Shown: piece by piece, positions 1 through 8,441 of the stretch
How the letters are laid out: the number at the start of each line of letters is the position of its first letter
Numbering within the stretch: position 1 is the first letter of the stretch
NCBI GenBank assembly: GCA_020073545.1
Contig: JAIQEZ010000022.1
Span: 1 to 48,417, forward strand
Direction: 5' to 3'
Length of the DNA: 48,417 nucleotides
DNA from: Terriglobia bacterium
GTDB lineage: Bacteria > Acidobacteriota > Terriglobia > UBA7540
Program-made: the position numbers and the translations under genes
The notes under the pieces: generated by a model
Seen by the model: the letters and a program-made list of their open reading frames with translations, nothing else
The model's database searches: none
What the model was told of the DNA's origin: nothing

Positions 1-226
1 ATGAGCACTGGTTCCTGAGCCTGGGGGAAGCGCGGGAGACGATTGAGGCTTGGAGGAAGGATTATAACGAGGTTCGGCCCCACACTTCGTTGGGGAATCG
101 GACCCCGCAAGAATTCGCAGGCGCCGGGGCGGCTCTCCCCCCCGAGCCGCCCCGGAGAGAAGAACAAAAGCAAAAAACTACCCTGGAACTCGCATTATGA
201 TTGGTACAGAAAACGGGGGCAGGTCA
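1..226 (+). mobile_element. IS3-family insertion sequence, right end (partial)
   Basis: The first 200 bases encode the C-terminus of an IS3-type DDE transposase. The element appears to end near 226, where the outward-facing terminal sequence reads, on the minus strand, TGACCTGCCCCCG, a typical start for an IS3-family terminal inverted repeat. The left part lies outside the window, so the target duplication cannot be seen. The end sits inside a minus-strand gene (227-648), which it truncates. Confidence 0.85.
3..200 (+). CDS. IS3-family transposase orfB, C-terminal fragment
   Basis: The frame is open from the window edge to a TGA at 198-200 and gives about 65 residues. It contains the diagnostic C-terminal part of the rve integrase core: WFLSLGEAR, then [17 protein letters not shown], then TPQEF. 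The Glu in the EAR...EAWR block is near the third acidic catalytic position in IS3 transposases. The 5' part is outside the window, so whether the transposase is intact is unknown. An unrelated overlapping frame at 43-243 is ignored because it lacks any family signature. Confidence 0.88.
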   Translation, partial: EHWFLSLGEARETIEAWRKDYNEVRPHTSLGNRTPQEFAGAGAALPPEPPRREEQKQKTTLELAL

Positions 227-648
227 GCCCCGACGGCTTCTAGGTTCCTTTTCATCTCTCCTGACAGGTTGAAGTTTGTCCCCCGCTCTCTCACCAAACC
301 AATCACGCGCTGACATGCGATGCCCCTTGCCAACAGTGTGAAAATCTGTATCCAATAGAGCGGTCCATTCTCTGATCTACTGGTCTCGTTCTGGCTCTCG
401 ATGCCTTCCGGTGCGCTGGTGGATCCCTCTGCGGCTTCGGTTGCATCTGGCCGGGTGACCAGGTCCTGAGCCGCTTTGAAATTAATCCCTTGGTGTTCAA
501 CCACCCGCCCACCTGATAGGTCCTCCAATCCATGATGTGCAATCCCGACCCCATCGTCGTTCATCGCCGGTCCCTGTTGGGCGCGCAACAGGCCCCCGAA
601 GCTGAGCGCCAGACCCACTATCGTCACGCCAAAAGCAGGGAATCTCAT
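227..648 (-). pseudogene. Secreted helical-repeat protein truncated by IS insertion
   Basis: The ATG at 648 has a good ribosome site (CTGGAGG, 6 nt upstream). The product begins with a Sec signal peptide ending LLRAQQ. The mature part has two related helical blocks: GGRVVEHQGINF and, better preserved, LLARGIACQRVIGLVRERG followed by TNFNLSGEMKRNLEAVGA. This pattern (Val-x2-Leu-Val-x2-Arg-Gly-x-Asn/Asp-Phe) recurs in acidobacterial secreted proteins of unknown function. The IS3 end begins directly after the codons for GA(D), so the natural C-terminus is lost. The frame reads 16 more codons into the IS, stopping at 178. The first repeat is more degenerate, which suggests decay. Confidence 0.6.
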
Positions 649-870
649 TCGGGCCTCCAGCAGGGGCGGGGTTGGTCGCCTACCTGTTACCTTGGCGGCC
701 AGCGATGCATATGTTACCAGGAATCGCCCGGGGAGCCCACCACGTAGTCGAGGCTAGTTCGCGGTTTGAATTAACTGCGGACCCGTGCATATGAAAGAAC
801 CCACGGTTGGGAGAGCACCAAGCGTGGCATCCCACTCTCTCGAGGATGTCGGGACAGGCTCCGGACGGCG
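649..870. other. Intergenic, nothing recognised
   Basis: Upstream of the truncated gene and downstream of the LOG-family gene. No convincing coding frame, promoter hexamers or strong terminator hairpin was seen. Confidence 0.5.
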
Positions 871-1428
871 CTACAGATTCTTGCGCAGATGTTCCACGGC
901 CTGCTCCGGGGTCTGGAAGAGCGTGACGATATCCATGGCGGCTGCCACCCAACCGGGGTCGCCTTCGTTGAGCTGGCCTTCTTGCTGCAAGCAATCGATG
1001 ACGGGCTGCCAGTAGGGCGCCATCACCAGGAGCGGCTTGCGCCCGCCCACGGTCTCGGAGAGGCTCGATTTATTCATCATCTCCCACGCCAGCGCCAGCT
1101 CGGCGAGTGTTCCGGTGCCGCCGGGAAGGACGATGTAAGCGTCGCCGCGTGCGAGGAGCGTCATCAAGCGCTCGCTGAAAGTCTCGGCGCGGACTTCCTG
1201 CACGATCCAGGGATTGGCCGGACGGGACCAAAGAACGCACGTGATCCCGATGGTATGCCCGCCGGCTTCGCGCGCGCCTCGCGCCGTTGCCTCCATCAGG
1301 CCTCCGTAACCACCATTGCAGACCGCGTAGCCGGCTTCGGCCAGCAGACGGCCCAAACGTTGCGCCTCGACATAAGCCGTGCTGCCTTCACCGGGCAAAG
1401 AGCTTCCAAATACTGTGACGGTTTTCAT
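871..1428 (-). CDS. LOG-family protein (TIGR00730/lysine-decarboxylase-like)
   Basis: A Rossmann-fold protein of 185 residues. Visible family marks are VFGSS near the N-terminus, NGGYGGLMEATARGA (phosphate-binding Gly motif with conserved Arg) and PGGTGTLAEL, the LOG signature. Characterised relatives are cytokinin riboside 5'-monophosphate phosphoribohydrolases or nucleotide 5'-phosphate ribohydrolases, so nucleotide hydrolysis is the likely reaction; the substrate is not predictable. I chose ATG 1428 because GGGGAAG lies just upstream and the protein then begins MKTVTVFG, as in the family. A GTG seven codons upstream is possible. It is co-directional with dacB but separated by 180 bp containing an inverted-repeat element. 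Confidence 0.85.
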   Translation of the reverse strand: MKTVTVFGSSLPGEGSTAYVEAQRLGRLLAEAGYAVCNGGYGGLMEATARGAREAGGHTIGITCVLWSRPANPWIVQEVRAETFSERLMTLLARGDAYIVLPGGTGTLAELALAWEMMNKSSLSETVGGRKPLLVMAPYWQPVIDCLQQEGQLNEGDPGWVAAAMDIVTLFQTPEQAVEHLRKNL

Positions 1429-1466
1429 TCTTCCCCGCGGTGTTCTCAACCAACCAGAATTCTCGG

Positions 1467-1582
1467 AGGTTGATGAAAAACATGGTAACGCCGACCTTTA
1501 GGTCGGCACGTGCTGCTAAAACTCAGCGCTACAACACGCCCTCAACCTGGTCAGAGGCCGCGAGGACATTCTTCATCAACCT
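1467..1582. repeat. MITE-like inverted-repeat element
   Basis: AGGTTGATGAA at 1467-1477 is repeated in exact inversion at 1572-1582, bounding a 116-bp segment with no coding capacity. Just inside the left arm, GCCGACC-TTTA-GGTCGGC (1490-1507) is a perfect 7-bp hairpin. Terminal inverted repeats, short length and lack of genes fit a miniature non-autonomous element. It lies between the LOG gene and dacB and could also act as a transcriptional break. Confidence 0.5.
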
Positions 1583-1608
1583 GCTAGGGCACGCATATTG
1601 CTATACCC

Positions 1609-3261
1609 TTACCGCCGCTTCGAAAACCATCTGTAAATCTCCAGGGTAATCGCGTCGAGCGTGGCTGAGCCCACCTTGTCCTTGAGGGGATGATTGTTCG
1701 CGAGGATCGAGAAGGCCAAGCGTCTTCCTGAGGGCAGGTCCATATAGCCCGAGAGCGTGTTGACGTGCTCGACCGAACCCGTCTTGGCGTGGATTTTGCC
1801 CCTCACGCGATCCTGCGTCAAATGATTGGCCAGTGTGCCGTCGATGCCTGACACCGGCAAGGAATCGAAAAACGCCGGGAAGCGCGGCGAGCGCGCCATA
1901 TAGAGGAGCAACTTCACGACGGCGTGGGGCGCCACCAAGTCTTCTCGCGAGAGCCCCGAGCCATCGGAGAAATAAGTCTCACCTGGCAGGATGCCGACCT
2001 GCTCGGCGGCAAAGCTATTGAGCACTTCCAGACCCACGGTCAAGCTGCCGTAGTTGTTCACGACGCGGCCCAGGGTTCGCAGCAACATTTCCGCGTGCAG
2101 GTTTTGGCTCTCCTTGTTGGTCGCCTTGATCGCTTCGCGGAGCGGGGGCGAGTCGTGTTCCGCGAGCACCACCCGAGCCGGTGACTTGGAGAAGGGGTCC
2201 GGCAGGGAGGCGGCCTCCCGGCGCGTGAAGTGGCGAACCTCCACCTGCCCCTTGACCGCGATGCCCCGCGCTTCGAGGGCGCGCCGAAAGAGTTCCGCCA
2301 CCAACTGGGGAGGGTTCGCGATGGCCACGGTATCGGTATCCTCTCCGGCATCGACGGGAATCTGGCCCCAAACGTCCAGTTGCATCGAACCGGGCAGACG
2401 CTCAACAAAAATGCGCTTCTCCGTTCCTGTGGCACTGGTTTCAACCCGATTTTTCAACGTGTAGTAATCGGGCACCGGGTCGAGGCGTACCTCGGCGGCG
2501 TCGCCAGCCTTTGCACCCGGTTTAACATGCAGCGTGAGCGCGTTGTCGTTGAACGCCAGCGCCGTGACGGGCGCCCCGTAGCCCCATTCGAGGTCGTCAG
2601 CAGCCCAGTTCGGCGCGAAGGGTTCCCAAAGAAAGTAACTATCGTCGGCGACCAGCGTCCCCCCGACCTCGCGCACTCCGCGCGCTTTGACTTGGTCGGC
2701 CAAATCCTCCAGGAACTTGTCTGCAGGTTGCTGCGGGCCCTTGAACGTGTACGGAAAAGTGCGGCTGCCGAGATTCGGATCGCCTCGCCCCACGAAGTAG
2801 AGATCCCCGACTCGCCCTTGCGCATCCGGGGCAGCATCGCTTTCCACGGTGGTGCGAAAAACGTAATCGGGGCCCAGCTTCTCGATCGCCGCGGCGGTGG
2901 TGAACATCTTCAGGTTGGAAGCCGGGATGTAAAGGTGTTGCGCGTCGCGGCGATAGAGCAATCTCCCGCTGGGCGACTCGACAACTTCGATGCCCCAGAA
3001 GCCACGTCGTGCATCGCTCGTGCGCAGGATTTGGTCGATGCGCCGGTCAAGCGATGATTCCTTGGCGGCGCGGGGGAGAGGGGCGGCGGGATTGTTTCGG
3101 CTCTGAGCGTTTCCCGATCTTGTCAGCGGCAGCCGTGGGACGGGGCGAGCTTCCGCCGGAAAGAGGGACGCTGCCGTCCCTACCACGAGGGCGGCGAGAA
3201 GCAAGCCAGGCAGAAAACCGGGGAGCTTGCCGGAGTGAGGTTGGGTTCGAGGTTGGCCCAT
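1609..3261 (-). CDS. dacB: D-alanyl-D-alanine carboxypeptidase/endopeptidase (PBP4, S13)
   Basis: A periplasmic peptidoglycan hydrolase of 550 residues, the usual size for the S13 family. A signal peptide (hydrophobic LPGLLLAALVVG) is followed by a Pro/Arg linker. The penicillin-binding catalytic motifs are all present: SxxK as S115-N-L-K118 (PASNLKMFTTAA), the SxN-equivalent region YFSDGSGLSRED, and KTGS at K493 (HAKTGSVEHV). The long insert between motifs one and two is characteristic of PBP4. ATG 3261 is chosen with GAGGGG 5 nt upstream; a GTG directly before it is possible. It follows hemB by 8 bp, so the two are probably co-transcribed. Expected role: cleavage of terminal D-Ala or cross-bridges during cell-wall recycling. 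Confidence 0.93.
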   Translation of the reverse strand: MGQPRTQPHSGKLPGFLPGLLLAALVVGTAASLFPAEARPVPRLPLTRSGNAQSRNNPAAPLPRAAKESSLDRRIDQILRTSDARRGFWGIEVVESPSGRLLYRRDAQHLYIPASNLKMFTTAAAIEKLGPDYVFRTTVESDAAPDAQGRVGDLYFVGRGDPNLGSRTFPYTFKGPQQPADKFLEDLADQVKARGVREVGGTLVADDSYFLWEPFAPNWAADDLEWGYGAPVTALAFNDNALTLHVKPGAKAGDAAEVRLDPVPDYYTLKNRVETSATGTEKRIFVERLPGSMQLDVWGQIPVDAGEDTDTVAIANPPQLVAELFRRALEARGIAVKGQVEVRHFTRREAASLPDPFSKSPARVVLAEHDSPPLREAIKATNKESQNLHAEMLLRTLGRVVNNYGSLTVGLEVLNSFAAEQVGILPGETYFSDGSGLSREDLVAPHAVVKLLLYMARSPRFPAFFDSLPVSGIDGTLANHLTQDRVRGKIHAKTGSVEHVNTLSGYMDLPSGRRLAFSILANNHPLKDKVGSATLDAITLEIYRWFSKRR

Positions 3262-3269
3262 CACGCCCC

Positions 3270-4241
3270 TCAGCCCAGCAGGCGGGCCACCTCTTTGGCG
3301 TAATAGGTGAGGATGATGTCAGCCCCCGCGCGGCGAATGGAGGTCAACGTTTCGAGAATGGTTCGCTCGCGATTCATCCAGCCCAGGCGCGCTGCGGCTT
3401 CGATGAGCGAATACTCGCCGCTGACCTGGTAAGCCGCGATGGGAACATCAAACTCGCGCCGCGCGAGCGCAATGATGTCCAGGTAGGGAAGCGCGGGTTT
3501 TACCATGACGATGTCCGCGCCTTCCTCGAGATCGAGCGCGATCTCGCGCAGGGCCTCGCGCTGATTGGCGGGGTCCATCTGATAGGACTTGCGGTCGCCG
3601 AACTTGGGAGCGGAATCCGCCGCCTCCCGGAATGGGCCGTAAAAGGCCGAGGCGTACTTGGCCGCGTAGGCCAGGATGGGCACTTGCGTGAACCCGTGCG
3701 CGTCCAGGTCTTTTCGAATGGCTCCCACGCGGCCATCCATCATATCGGACGGGGCGACAATGTCGGCGCCGGCCTCGACCTGCATTCGGGCGGTTTTCGC
3801 CAGAAGCGGCAAGGTCGAGTCATTATCGATCTCGCCGTTCTTGATCAGACCGCAGTGGCCGTGGCTGGTGTATTCGTCCAAGCAAACATCACAGATGACG
3901 AGCAGATTCGGCGCGGCTTTCTTCACGGCGCGCACGGCACGCTGCACAATGCCGTCCGGATCGTAAGCGCCGGAGCCGACTTCATCTTTGCTTTCCGGAA
4001 TGCCAAACAGAATCACCGCCGGAATGCCGAGGTCGTGGACGGATCTGCACTCCTCGGCCAGCCCGTCCACCGACCAGCGGTAGTTGCCCGGCATGGATTT
4101 GATCTCATCTTTAACCTTCGTGCCCGGGCAGACAAAAAGCGGGTAGACGAGAGAGCTCACGTTCAGGTGGGTTTCGCGCACAAACCCGCGAAGCGCTTCC
4201 GTACGCCGCAGTCGCCGTGGCCGGTGAATTGGGAAGGGCAT
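3270..4241 (-). CDS. hemB: Delta-aminolevulinic acid dehydratase (porphobilinogen synthase)
   Basis: Condenses two 5-aminolevulinate molecules to porphobilinogen in tetrapyrrole synthesis. 323 residues, full length. The Schiff-base lysines are visible as K195 ([17 protein letters not shown]) and K248 ([12 protein letters not shown]), and DRKSYQMDP and YQVSGEY are family blocks. The catalytic metal site reads D-V-C120-L-D122-E-Y-T-S-H-G-H-C130-G. The classical zinc enzymes have C-x-C...C and the magnesium type A-x-D...D, so this one is mixed (Cys, Asp, Cys). Start ATG 4241 has GAAGGA 8 nt upstream. It is followed 8 bp later by dacB. Confidence 0.96.
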   Translation of the reverse strand: MPFPIHRPRRLRRTEALRGFVRETHLNVSSLVYPLFVCPGTKVKDEIKSMPGNYRWSVDGLAEECRSVHDLGIPAVILFGIPESKDEVGSGAYDPDGIVQRAVRAVKKAAPNLLVICDVCLDEYTSHGHCGLIKNGEIDNDSTLPLLAKTARMQVEAGADIVAPSDMMDGRVGAIRKDLDAHGFTQVPILAYAAKYASAFYGPFREAADSAPKFGDRKSYQMDPANQREALREIALDLEEGADIVMVKPALPYLDIIALARREFDVPIAAYQVSGEYSLIEAAARLGWMNRERTILETLTSIRRAGADIILTYYAKEVARLLG

Positions 4242-4253
4242 GGCGTTGTCCTT

Positions 4254-4320
4254 CGTCCGTCGTCAGTTGTCCGTTGTCAGCATTGAGCTTTCTCGTCGAT
4301 CAAACGCTTGACGACGGACG
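4254..4320. repeat. 12-bp inverted repeat between lptD and hemB
   Basis: CGTCCGTCGTCA (4254-4265) and its exact complement TGACGACGGACG (4309-4320) flank a 43-nt spacer containing further TTGTCCGTTGTC-type near-repeats. The spacing is long for a factor-independent terminator. It may be a dispersed simple-sequence element. Confidence 0.4.
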
Positions 4321-4335
4321 GCGCACAACGGGCAA

Positions 4336-6702
4336 TCAGTACAGTCTTTCCCGCGGCTTCAAGTTACCGAAGGTTCCCACGTTGGCAAGCGAGAGCGCCA
4401 CGCGGTACTGATTCTCACGCCGTAGCGGCCCCAGATCGAACCGCCGGTACTCCATATCGATTGCGAAACACCCAAAATTATAACTGACCTGCCCGACCAC
4501 CTGCTGCGCTATTTTCTGCGCAAAGTTGTAGTCGATGCCGAACGCGCCGCTGAACCCCTTGCGATTCACGTCACCATAAGTCGCCACCGTACGCAGCAAG
4601 TGAAAGGAAGGCAATTGCGAGACGGGAGTGGTCGGCGCAACCGGCGTATTGAACGAGGCCGTGCGGTTGATGAAAAAGTCGGTGAAAGCCAGTCCCAACA
4701 ACCCCCGGCGCACGTGAGAAGTTATGCCGGCGTTCAGTACACCGCCGCTGGGGCTGAGGTCTGTGCGGATTTCCGTATCGTAGCTCGAGAAGGGGGCGAA
4801 TTTGAGCACGGACACGATGGGCGAAAGCCGCTGGCCATGCGCGAAAGCAAATCCCGTGAGTGTGATGGTCGGATCAAGGACATTGTTCTGGCCCTGCACC
4901 AGCGCGCCGCCAAAGGTGGGATCGAAGTAATACTTCTGCGACAAGCGCCAGGAGAAGATGTCCCGCGCCGTGGGACGGTCAGGGGAGCTATCCGGCACAT
5001 CTTTGCGCGCCAAAAGGGTATTGGTCAGTGAGTATTCGACCTCATTGGTTTGGGCGAAGATGTCCATTTGGTCAAAGCGCACGACGTCGAGAACGCGCTC
5101 CGGATCGCGGACGCGCACCAAGTGATATTGAATATCAGGCTCAATCACGTGTTTGAGGCGATGCCCCGCATAAGTTCTGGCCAGCACCTTTTCGAGCGAA
5201 GGCGGCCGCAAGTCGAACCCGAATTCGGCGAGCAGGCGATTGATGGGATCGTGGTGGGGCCCCAGGCTGGCGTCATAATACGTGGCCCGAAATCCGATCG
5301 TGGGAGTGAAGTGAACATGCCAGAATTCCTTCGGACGCAGCAGGATTTGCGGGTGAATGTCCAGGCGCTCGCTCAGCTCCGGAATCACCAGCCCAGGCTC
5401 GGTGCGGCCCACGGCCTCCGCGGAGGTCTGGAGGGAAAAATAGACGGGCCAGGTGCCGATCTGCTTGTCGACGCCCGAAAAGTCAAAACTCGGAGTGCGG
5501 CGAATGATGACGGAATTCCCCGGAACTTGCGCCGACGAGAGGAAGTTCTGGTAACGCTCGGCTGAGATATTGAAGCTGTAAGCATCGAAATTCTTGCTGA
5601 GGAATCCGGACTGCACGGCTTCCGAACTGACGGCTTGCGCGAAGTTTTCCGAGTACGTCAATCGGAACGCCAGCGTGTTGATGTAGTCCACGTTCAGCAC
5701 GCCGCGGAAGCCGTAACCCAGGTCGTCGGCTTTAGCCACGACGCGTACGTTCTCGCCGGGGGCGCGAAGAGCCCGGTCAGGGTTCTTATCGTTCACACCG
5801 AAGTAGTCGACGATGAGGTCGCTGTTCTGACTGGGCCGAACCCGAAATTCCCCTCGTTGCGAAACCCCGCGCTTACTATAGTCCGCAAGGCCCAACATCA
5901 GATCGGCGCTGGGATTGATGGCCCAGAAGAATCCGCCGCCAATAATGTAGCCCTTCTGCGTGGAATTCCCGATATGGGGAAGCAAGAATCCCGTTTGCCG
6001 AGGTTCGCGCGCGATCGAATTCACCAGGAAGGGGGTGTAGAAGAAGGGGATGCCCAGAAGACGGAAGAGCGCCCCGTGCGCGACCACCTTATCGTTGACG
6101 GTGATGCGGGCCTGCCGCACCGAAACCGACCAGCCCTGCTTCTCACACTCGCAAGAGGTCATGCGGCCGTGATGCACAATGTAAGTATCCTCATCCACGC
6201 GATCCACGGTGGCGCCCCAAAAATAAAAGGGGCTCTCCGTCCTCAGCACGCGCGGCCGGGGACGCACCTTGGGATGGACGAAGCCCGTTCCGTTGCTAAA
6301 CCACCCCTGCTTGGTCCGAACGTTGTAGTGAACCTCCTCGGCCGCCAGATGGCTCTGCGGGTCATTGAAAACCACGTGGCCGCGAGCCATCACCTCGCCG
6401 GAAGCCTCATCATAGGAAGCCTCGTCCGCATTCAACTGCATGCCTTCGTAGACAATTTCCACGTGGCCGCGCAGGTGGTAGGTGTTCTTGTCCCTCTCTT
6501 GGGAGTCCGCGCGGATACTGATGACTTTTCCGGAACTCTGAAGTTCCGGCGGAATGAGGGCCTGCTGCGCGCCAGAAGTTGAAACCAGGGCCGAAAGGAG
6601 CGTGCAAGCGGCGGAGAGCCGCAAGCCTACACGTGGGTGAAGAAGGCGAAGAAGGGGAAGATCCATGAGTGCGCGCAGACCGGTCATTTTACTCGAAAGC
6701 AC
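4336..6702 (-). CDS. lptD: LPS-assembly protein LptD (OstA/Imp)
   Basis: The outer-membrane beta-barrel that, with LptE, inserts lipopolysaccharide into the outer leaflet. 788 residues, in the normal family range. A signal peptide ends near SGAQQA. An OstA/LptA-like jelly-roll follows (YHLRGHVEIVYEG, ADEASYDEASGEVMARGHV), then a large barrel domain with FSWRLSQKYYFDP and a C-terminal strand. YNFGCFAIDMEYRR near the end is the conserved penultimate-strand block. The start is uncertain: GTG 6702 and ATG 6687 both lack a clear ribosome site. It implies an asymmetric LPS-bearing outer membrane. It is divergent from the RDD gene. Confidence 0.92.
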   Translation of the reverse strand: MLSSKMTGLRALMDLPLLRLLHPRVGLRLSAACTLLSALVSTSGAQQALIPPELQSSGKVISIRADSQERDKNTYHLRGHVEIVYEGMQLNADEASYDEASGEVMARGHVVFNDPQSHLAAEEVHYNVRTKQGWFSNGTGFVHPKVRPRPRVLRTESPFYFWGATVDRVDEDTYIVHHGRMTSCECEKQGWSVSVRQARITVNDKVVAHGALFRLLGIPFFYTPFLVNSIAREPRQTGFLLPHIGNSTQKGYIIGGGFFWAINPSADLMLGLADYSKRGVSQRGEFRVRPSQNSDLIVDYFGVNDKNPDRALRAPGENVRVVAKADDLGYGFRGVLNVDYINTLAFRLTYSENFAQAVSSEAVQSGFLSKNFDAYSFNISAERYQNFLSSAQVPGNSVIIRRTPSFDFSGVDKQIGTWPVYFSLQTSAEAVGRTEPGLVIPELSERLDIHPQILLRPKEFWHVHFTPTIGFRATYYDASLGPHHDPINRLLAEFGFDLRPPSLEKVLARTYAGHRLKHVIEPDIQYHLVRVRDPERVLDVVRFDQMDIFAQTNEVEYSLTNTLLARKDVPDSSPDRPTARDIFSWRLSQKYYFDPTFGGALVQGQNNVLDPTITLTGFAFAHGQRLSPIVSVLKFAPFSSYDTEIRTDLSPSGGVLNAGITSHVRRGLLGLAFTDFFINRTASFNTPVAPTTPVSQLPSFHLLRTVATYGDVNRKGFSGAFGIDYNFAQKIAQQVVGQVSYNFGCFAIDMEYRRFDLGPLRRENQYRVALSLANVGTFGNLKPRERLY

Positions 6703-6776
6703 TTTGTTCTTTCGAATGATTTTGCTAAGATGCTTCCAGGTGCGACAAACGCTGCTTGGAGGGCTCAGGACCTGCG

Positions 6777-7934
6777 GTGAAATGCCCTAAATGTGGATTT
6801 GTAAGCTACTCCGGCCTTACGCAGTGCAAGAAGTGTGGCTACGAGTTTGTGAAGCCTACAACCCGGGAACCTTCTTCGTCTGTCACTTCCCTGTTTCCGG
6901 GTGGACTTCACTCGTTTCCTTTCCCCTCACCGGAAGCACCCCCCGAACCGAGCGACGATTCAGTCAGGGCAGAGCCGGAGTTACCAACTCCGGAAGCCCC
7001 CTTGCCTGCGTGGGCGCCGGAATCTCCCCCCACCGAAAGCGCGCCCCCGGCGAACCTTCCCCAGGCGGACGAACCCGCGCAAGGCTGGAAAGAGGAACTC
7101 TCGGAACGGGTCGAGAGTTTCCGCAAGAGGCGAGCCCGGCTGCAGCGCGGCGCAGATTCCGCGGGAAATCTTGAACTGAATTTCGAGGACTCCGGCGGAC
7201 CTGGCGAACCTGTCTTTGTCGATGACACCGCTGGGAGCCCGGAGGAAGGCGTGCCGGGCTTCGATCTGGAATTAGGTGATTCCGTGGCGCCGTACCCACA
7301 GGGCCCCCTGCCCCTTGAGACCCTCTCTATTGAAAAGGCGGGTGCAGATTCGATGCAATTCGGAACCGGGCCCACGCGTATCGAGGAAACCTGGCTTGGG
7401 GAGGCTGCGCCGGAAAGCGAGCCGATGGAAATCCCCGTGGGCTCATCAGAAGAGGTGACGGAGCCAGGGGAAGAGGCGCCCGAGGGAATGCTCCCGGCGC
7501 CGCTAAGCCGTCGCTTCCTCGCCGGCTTGATGGATGCCCTGGTGTTGGTTCTGGGTGCCGCCTTGTTCGGGATCATCTTTTGGCGCTCGGGCGGACACAT
7601 GTCGTCCAGTTCCATCAACTTCGCGGTCTTGGGCGTGGTCGCCCTCATTTTCATCTTTGCTTACTTCGGGTTGTTTACTGCCCTCACTTCCACCACCCCC
7701 GGACTACTGCTGATCGGCTGTGAGATCCGTAACCTGCATGGGGCCTATCCGACTCCGCGGGAGTCTTTCTGGCGCGCCTTCGGCATCCTGGTTTCACTGT
7801 CGGCGCTCATGCTGGGTTTCGTCTGGGCCTGGGTGGACAGCGACACCCTGACGTGGCACGACCGCATGTCGGGAACATTCATTACTGAGGCGTGGACGGC
7901 GCCCGAGACTTCCAACCTGGAGACGGAGTCCTAG
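6777..7934 (+). CDS. Zinc-ribbon + RDD-family membrane protein
   Basis: The N-terminus is a zinc ribbon, CPKC-x11-CKKC, seen as KCPKCGFVSYSG then QCKKCGYEF. A Pro/Glu/Ser-rich, low-complexity linker of roughly 230 residues follows. The C-terminal 140 residues are an RDD domain: PLSRRFLAGLMDALVL (the Arg and Asp that name the family), two to three hydrophobic helices, TTPGLLLIGCEIRN and a closing WHDRMSG. RDD proteins are poorly understood; some act in Na+/H+ antiport. GTG 6777 is preferred because it opens directly before the zinc ribbon with AGGA 6 nt upstream. TTG 6756 would add seven residues. The likely location is the inner membrane with the ribbon cytoplasmic. Confidence 0.75.
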   Translation: MKCPKCGFVSYSGLTQCKKCGYEFVKPTTREPSSSVTSLFPGGLHSFPFPSPEAPPEPSDDSVRAEPELPTPEAPLPAWAPESPPTESAPPANLPQADEPAQGWKEELSERVESFRKRRARLQRGADSAGNLELNFEDSGGPGEPVFVDDTAGSPEEGVPGFDLELGDSVAPYPQGPLPLETLSIEKAGADSMQFGTGPTRIEETWLGEAAPESEPMEIPVGSSEEVTEPGEEAPEGMLPAPLSRRFLAGLMDALVLVLGAALFGIIFWRSGGHMSSSSINFAVLGVVALIFIFAYFGLFTALTSTTPGLLLIGCEIRNLHGAYPTPRESFWRAFGILVSLSALMLGFVWAWVDSDTLTWHDRMSGTFITEAWTAPETSNLETES

Positions 7935-7997
7935 CCCCGTGCCCGCCGCCGCTCTCACCGCGCGGCTCTGACCGACGGCACTGCCCACGAGTTCCCC

Positions 7998-8156
7998 ATG
8001 GGAAAGGGACGGTTCGTTAATCAAAAGCTCGGCAAGCGCGTGAGCCGCAAGTTCGATCTGCTCAAATCGGAACTTGCCAGCCGCACTAAGCGGAAGTTTT
8101 CCAGCGCACTGGATTTCAGGCTTCCCAAGAAGGGGCCCTCCCGCGAAGAGCAATGA
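7998..8156 (+). CDS. Possible small basic protein, 52 aa
   Basis: An ATG-initiated 52-codon frame rich in Lys and Arg (MGKGRFVNQKLGKRVSRKF at the N-terminus, ending PSREEQ). No recognised family and no clear ribosome site. It sits in the otherwise empty gap between the RDD and S41 genes and just ahead of a hairpin. It could be spurious. Confidence 0.3.
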   Translation: MGKGRFVNQKLGKRVSRKFDLLKSELASRTKRKFSSALDFRLPKKGPSREEQ

Positions 8157-8157
8157 C

Positions 8158-8190
8158 AAGTGACCCGCGACGAGCTTGCTCGTCACTTTT
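8158..8190 (+). terminator. Hairpin with short T run
   Basis: GACGAG-CTTG-CTCGTC (8169-8184) is a perfect stem that can be extended by AAGT/ACTT, followed by ACTTTTC. Its position after the RDD gene and possible small ORF fits a weak intrinsic terminator. Confidence 0.5.
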
Positions 8191-8365
8191 CACTCGTCGC
8201 TGCTTGTTGCCCGGCACTGCCTTCCGGGGGAGGCCACCTGCCCCGTGAGCCCTGCTGGTACCGTTCCAACTCAATCCGGCGAGCCTTGGCATCGGTGACG
8301 AGGCCCCTTCCTTTCGGCTGGCTATCTCGGGATGGCTAACGCCGAAGAAGCGCGCCGCGCGGCTC

Positions 8366-8394
8366 GTGCATCCAAGGAAAGGGCGTGTTATAAT
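8366..8394 (+). promoter_or_regulatory. Putative sigma70 promoter of the S41 gene
   Basis: A perfect -10 hexamer TATAAT occupies 8389-8394, 47 bp ahead of the start codon. The -35 region at about 8366-8371 (GTGCAT) is weak. The gene's ribosome site AAGGAG is at 8426-8431. Confidence 0.5.
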
Positions 8395-8441
8395 TTCGGT
8401 GTCGGGGCTGCGTAAACCCGGGATTAAGGAGCTTTCCCAGC

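Noticed and set aside
3009-4286. A 425-codon plus-strand frame over hemB
   Set aside because: It is the complement of hemB and the dacB N-terminus; the minus strand encodes conserved enzymes.
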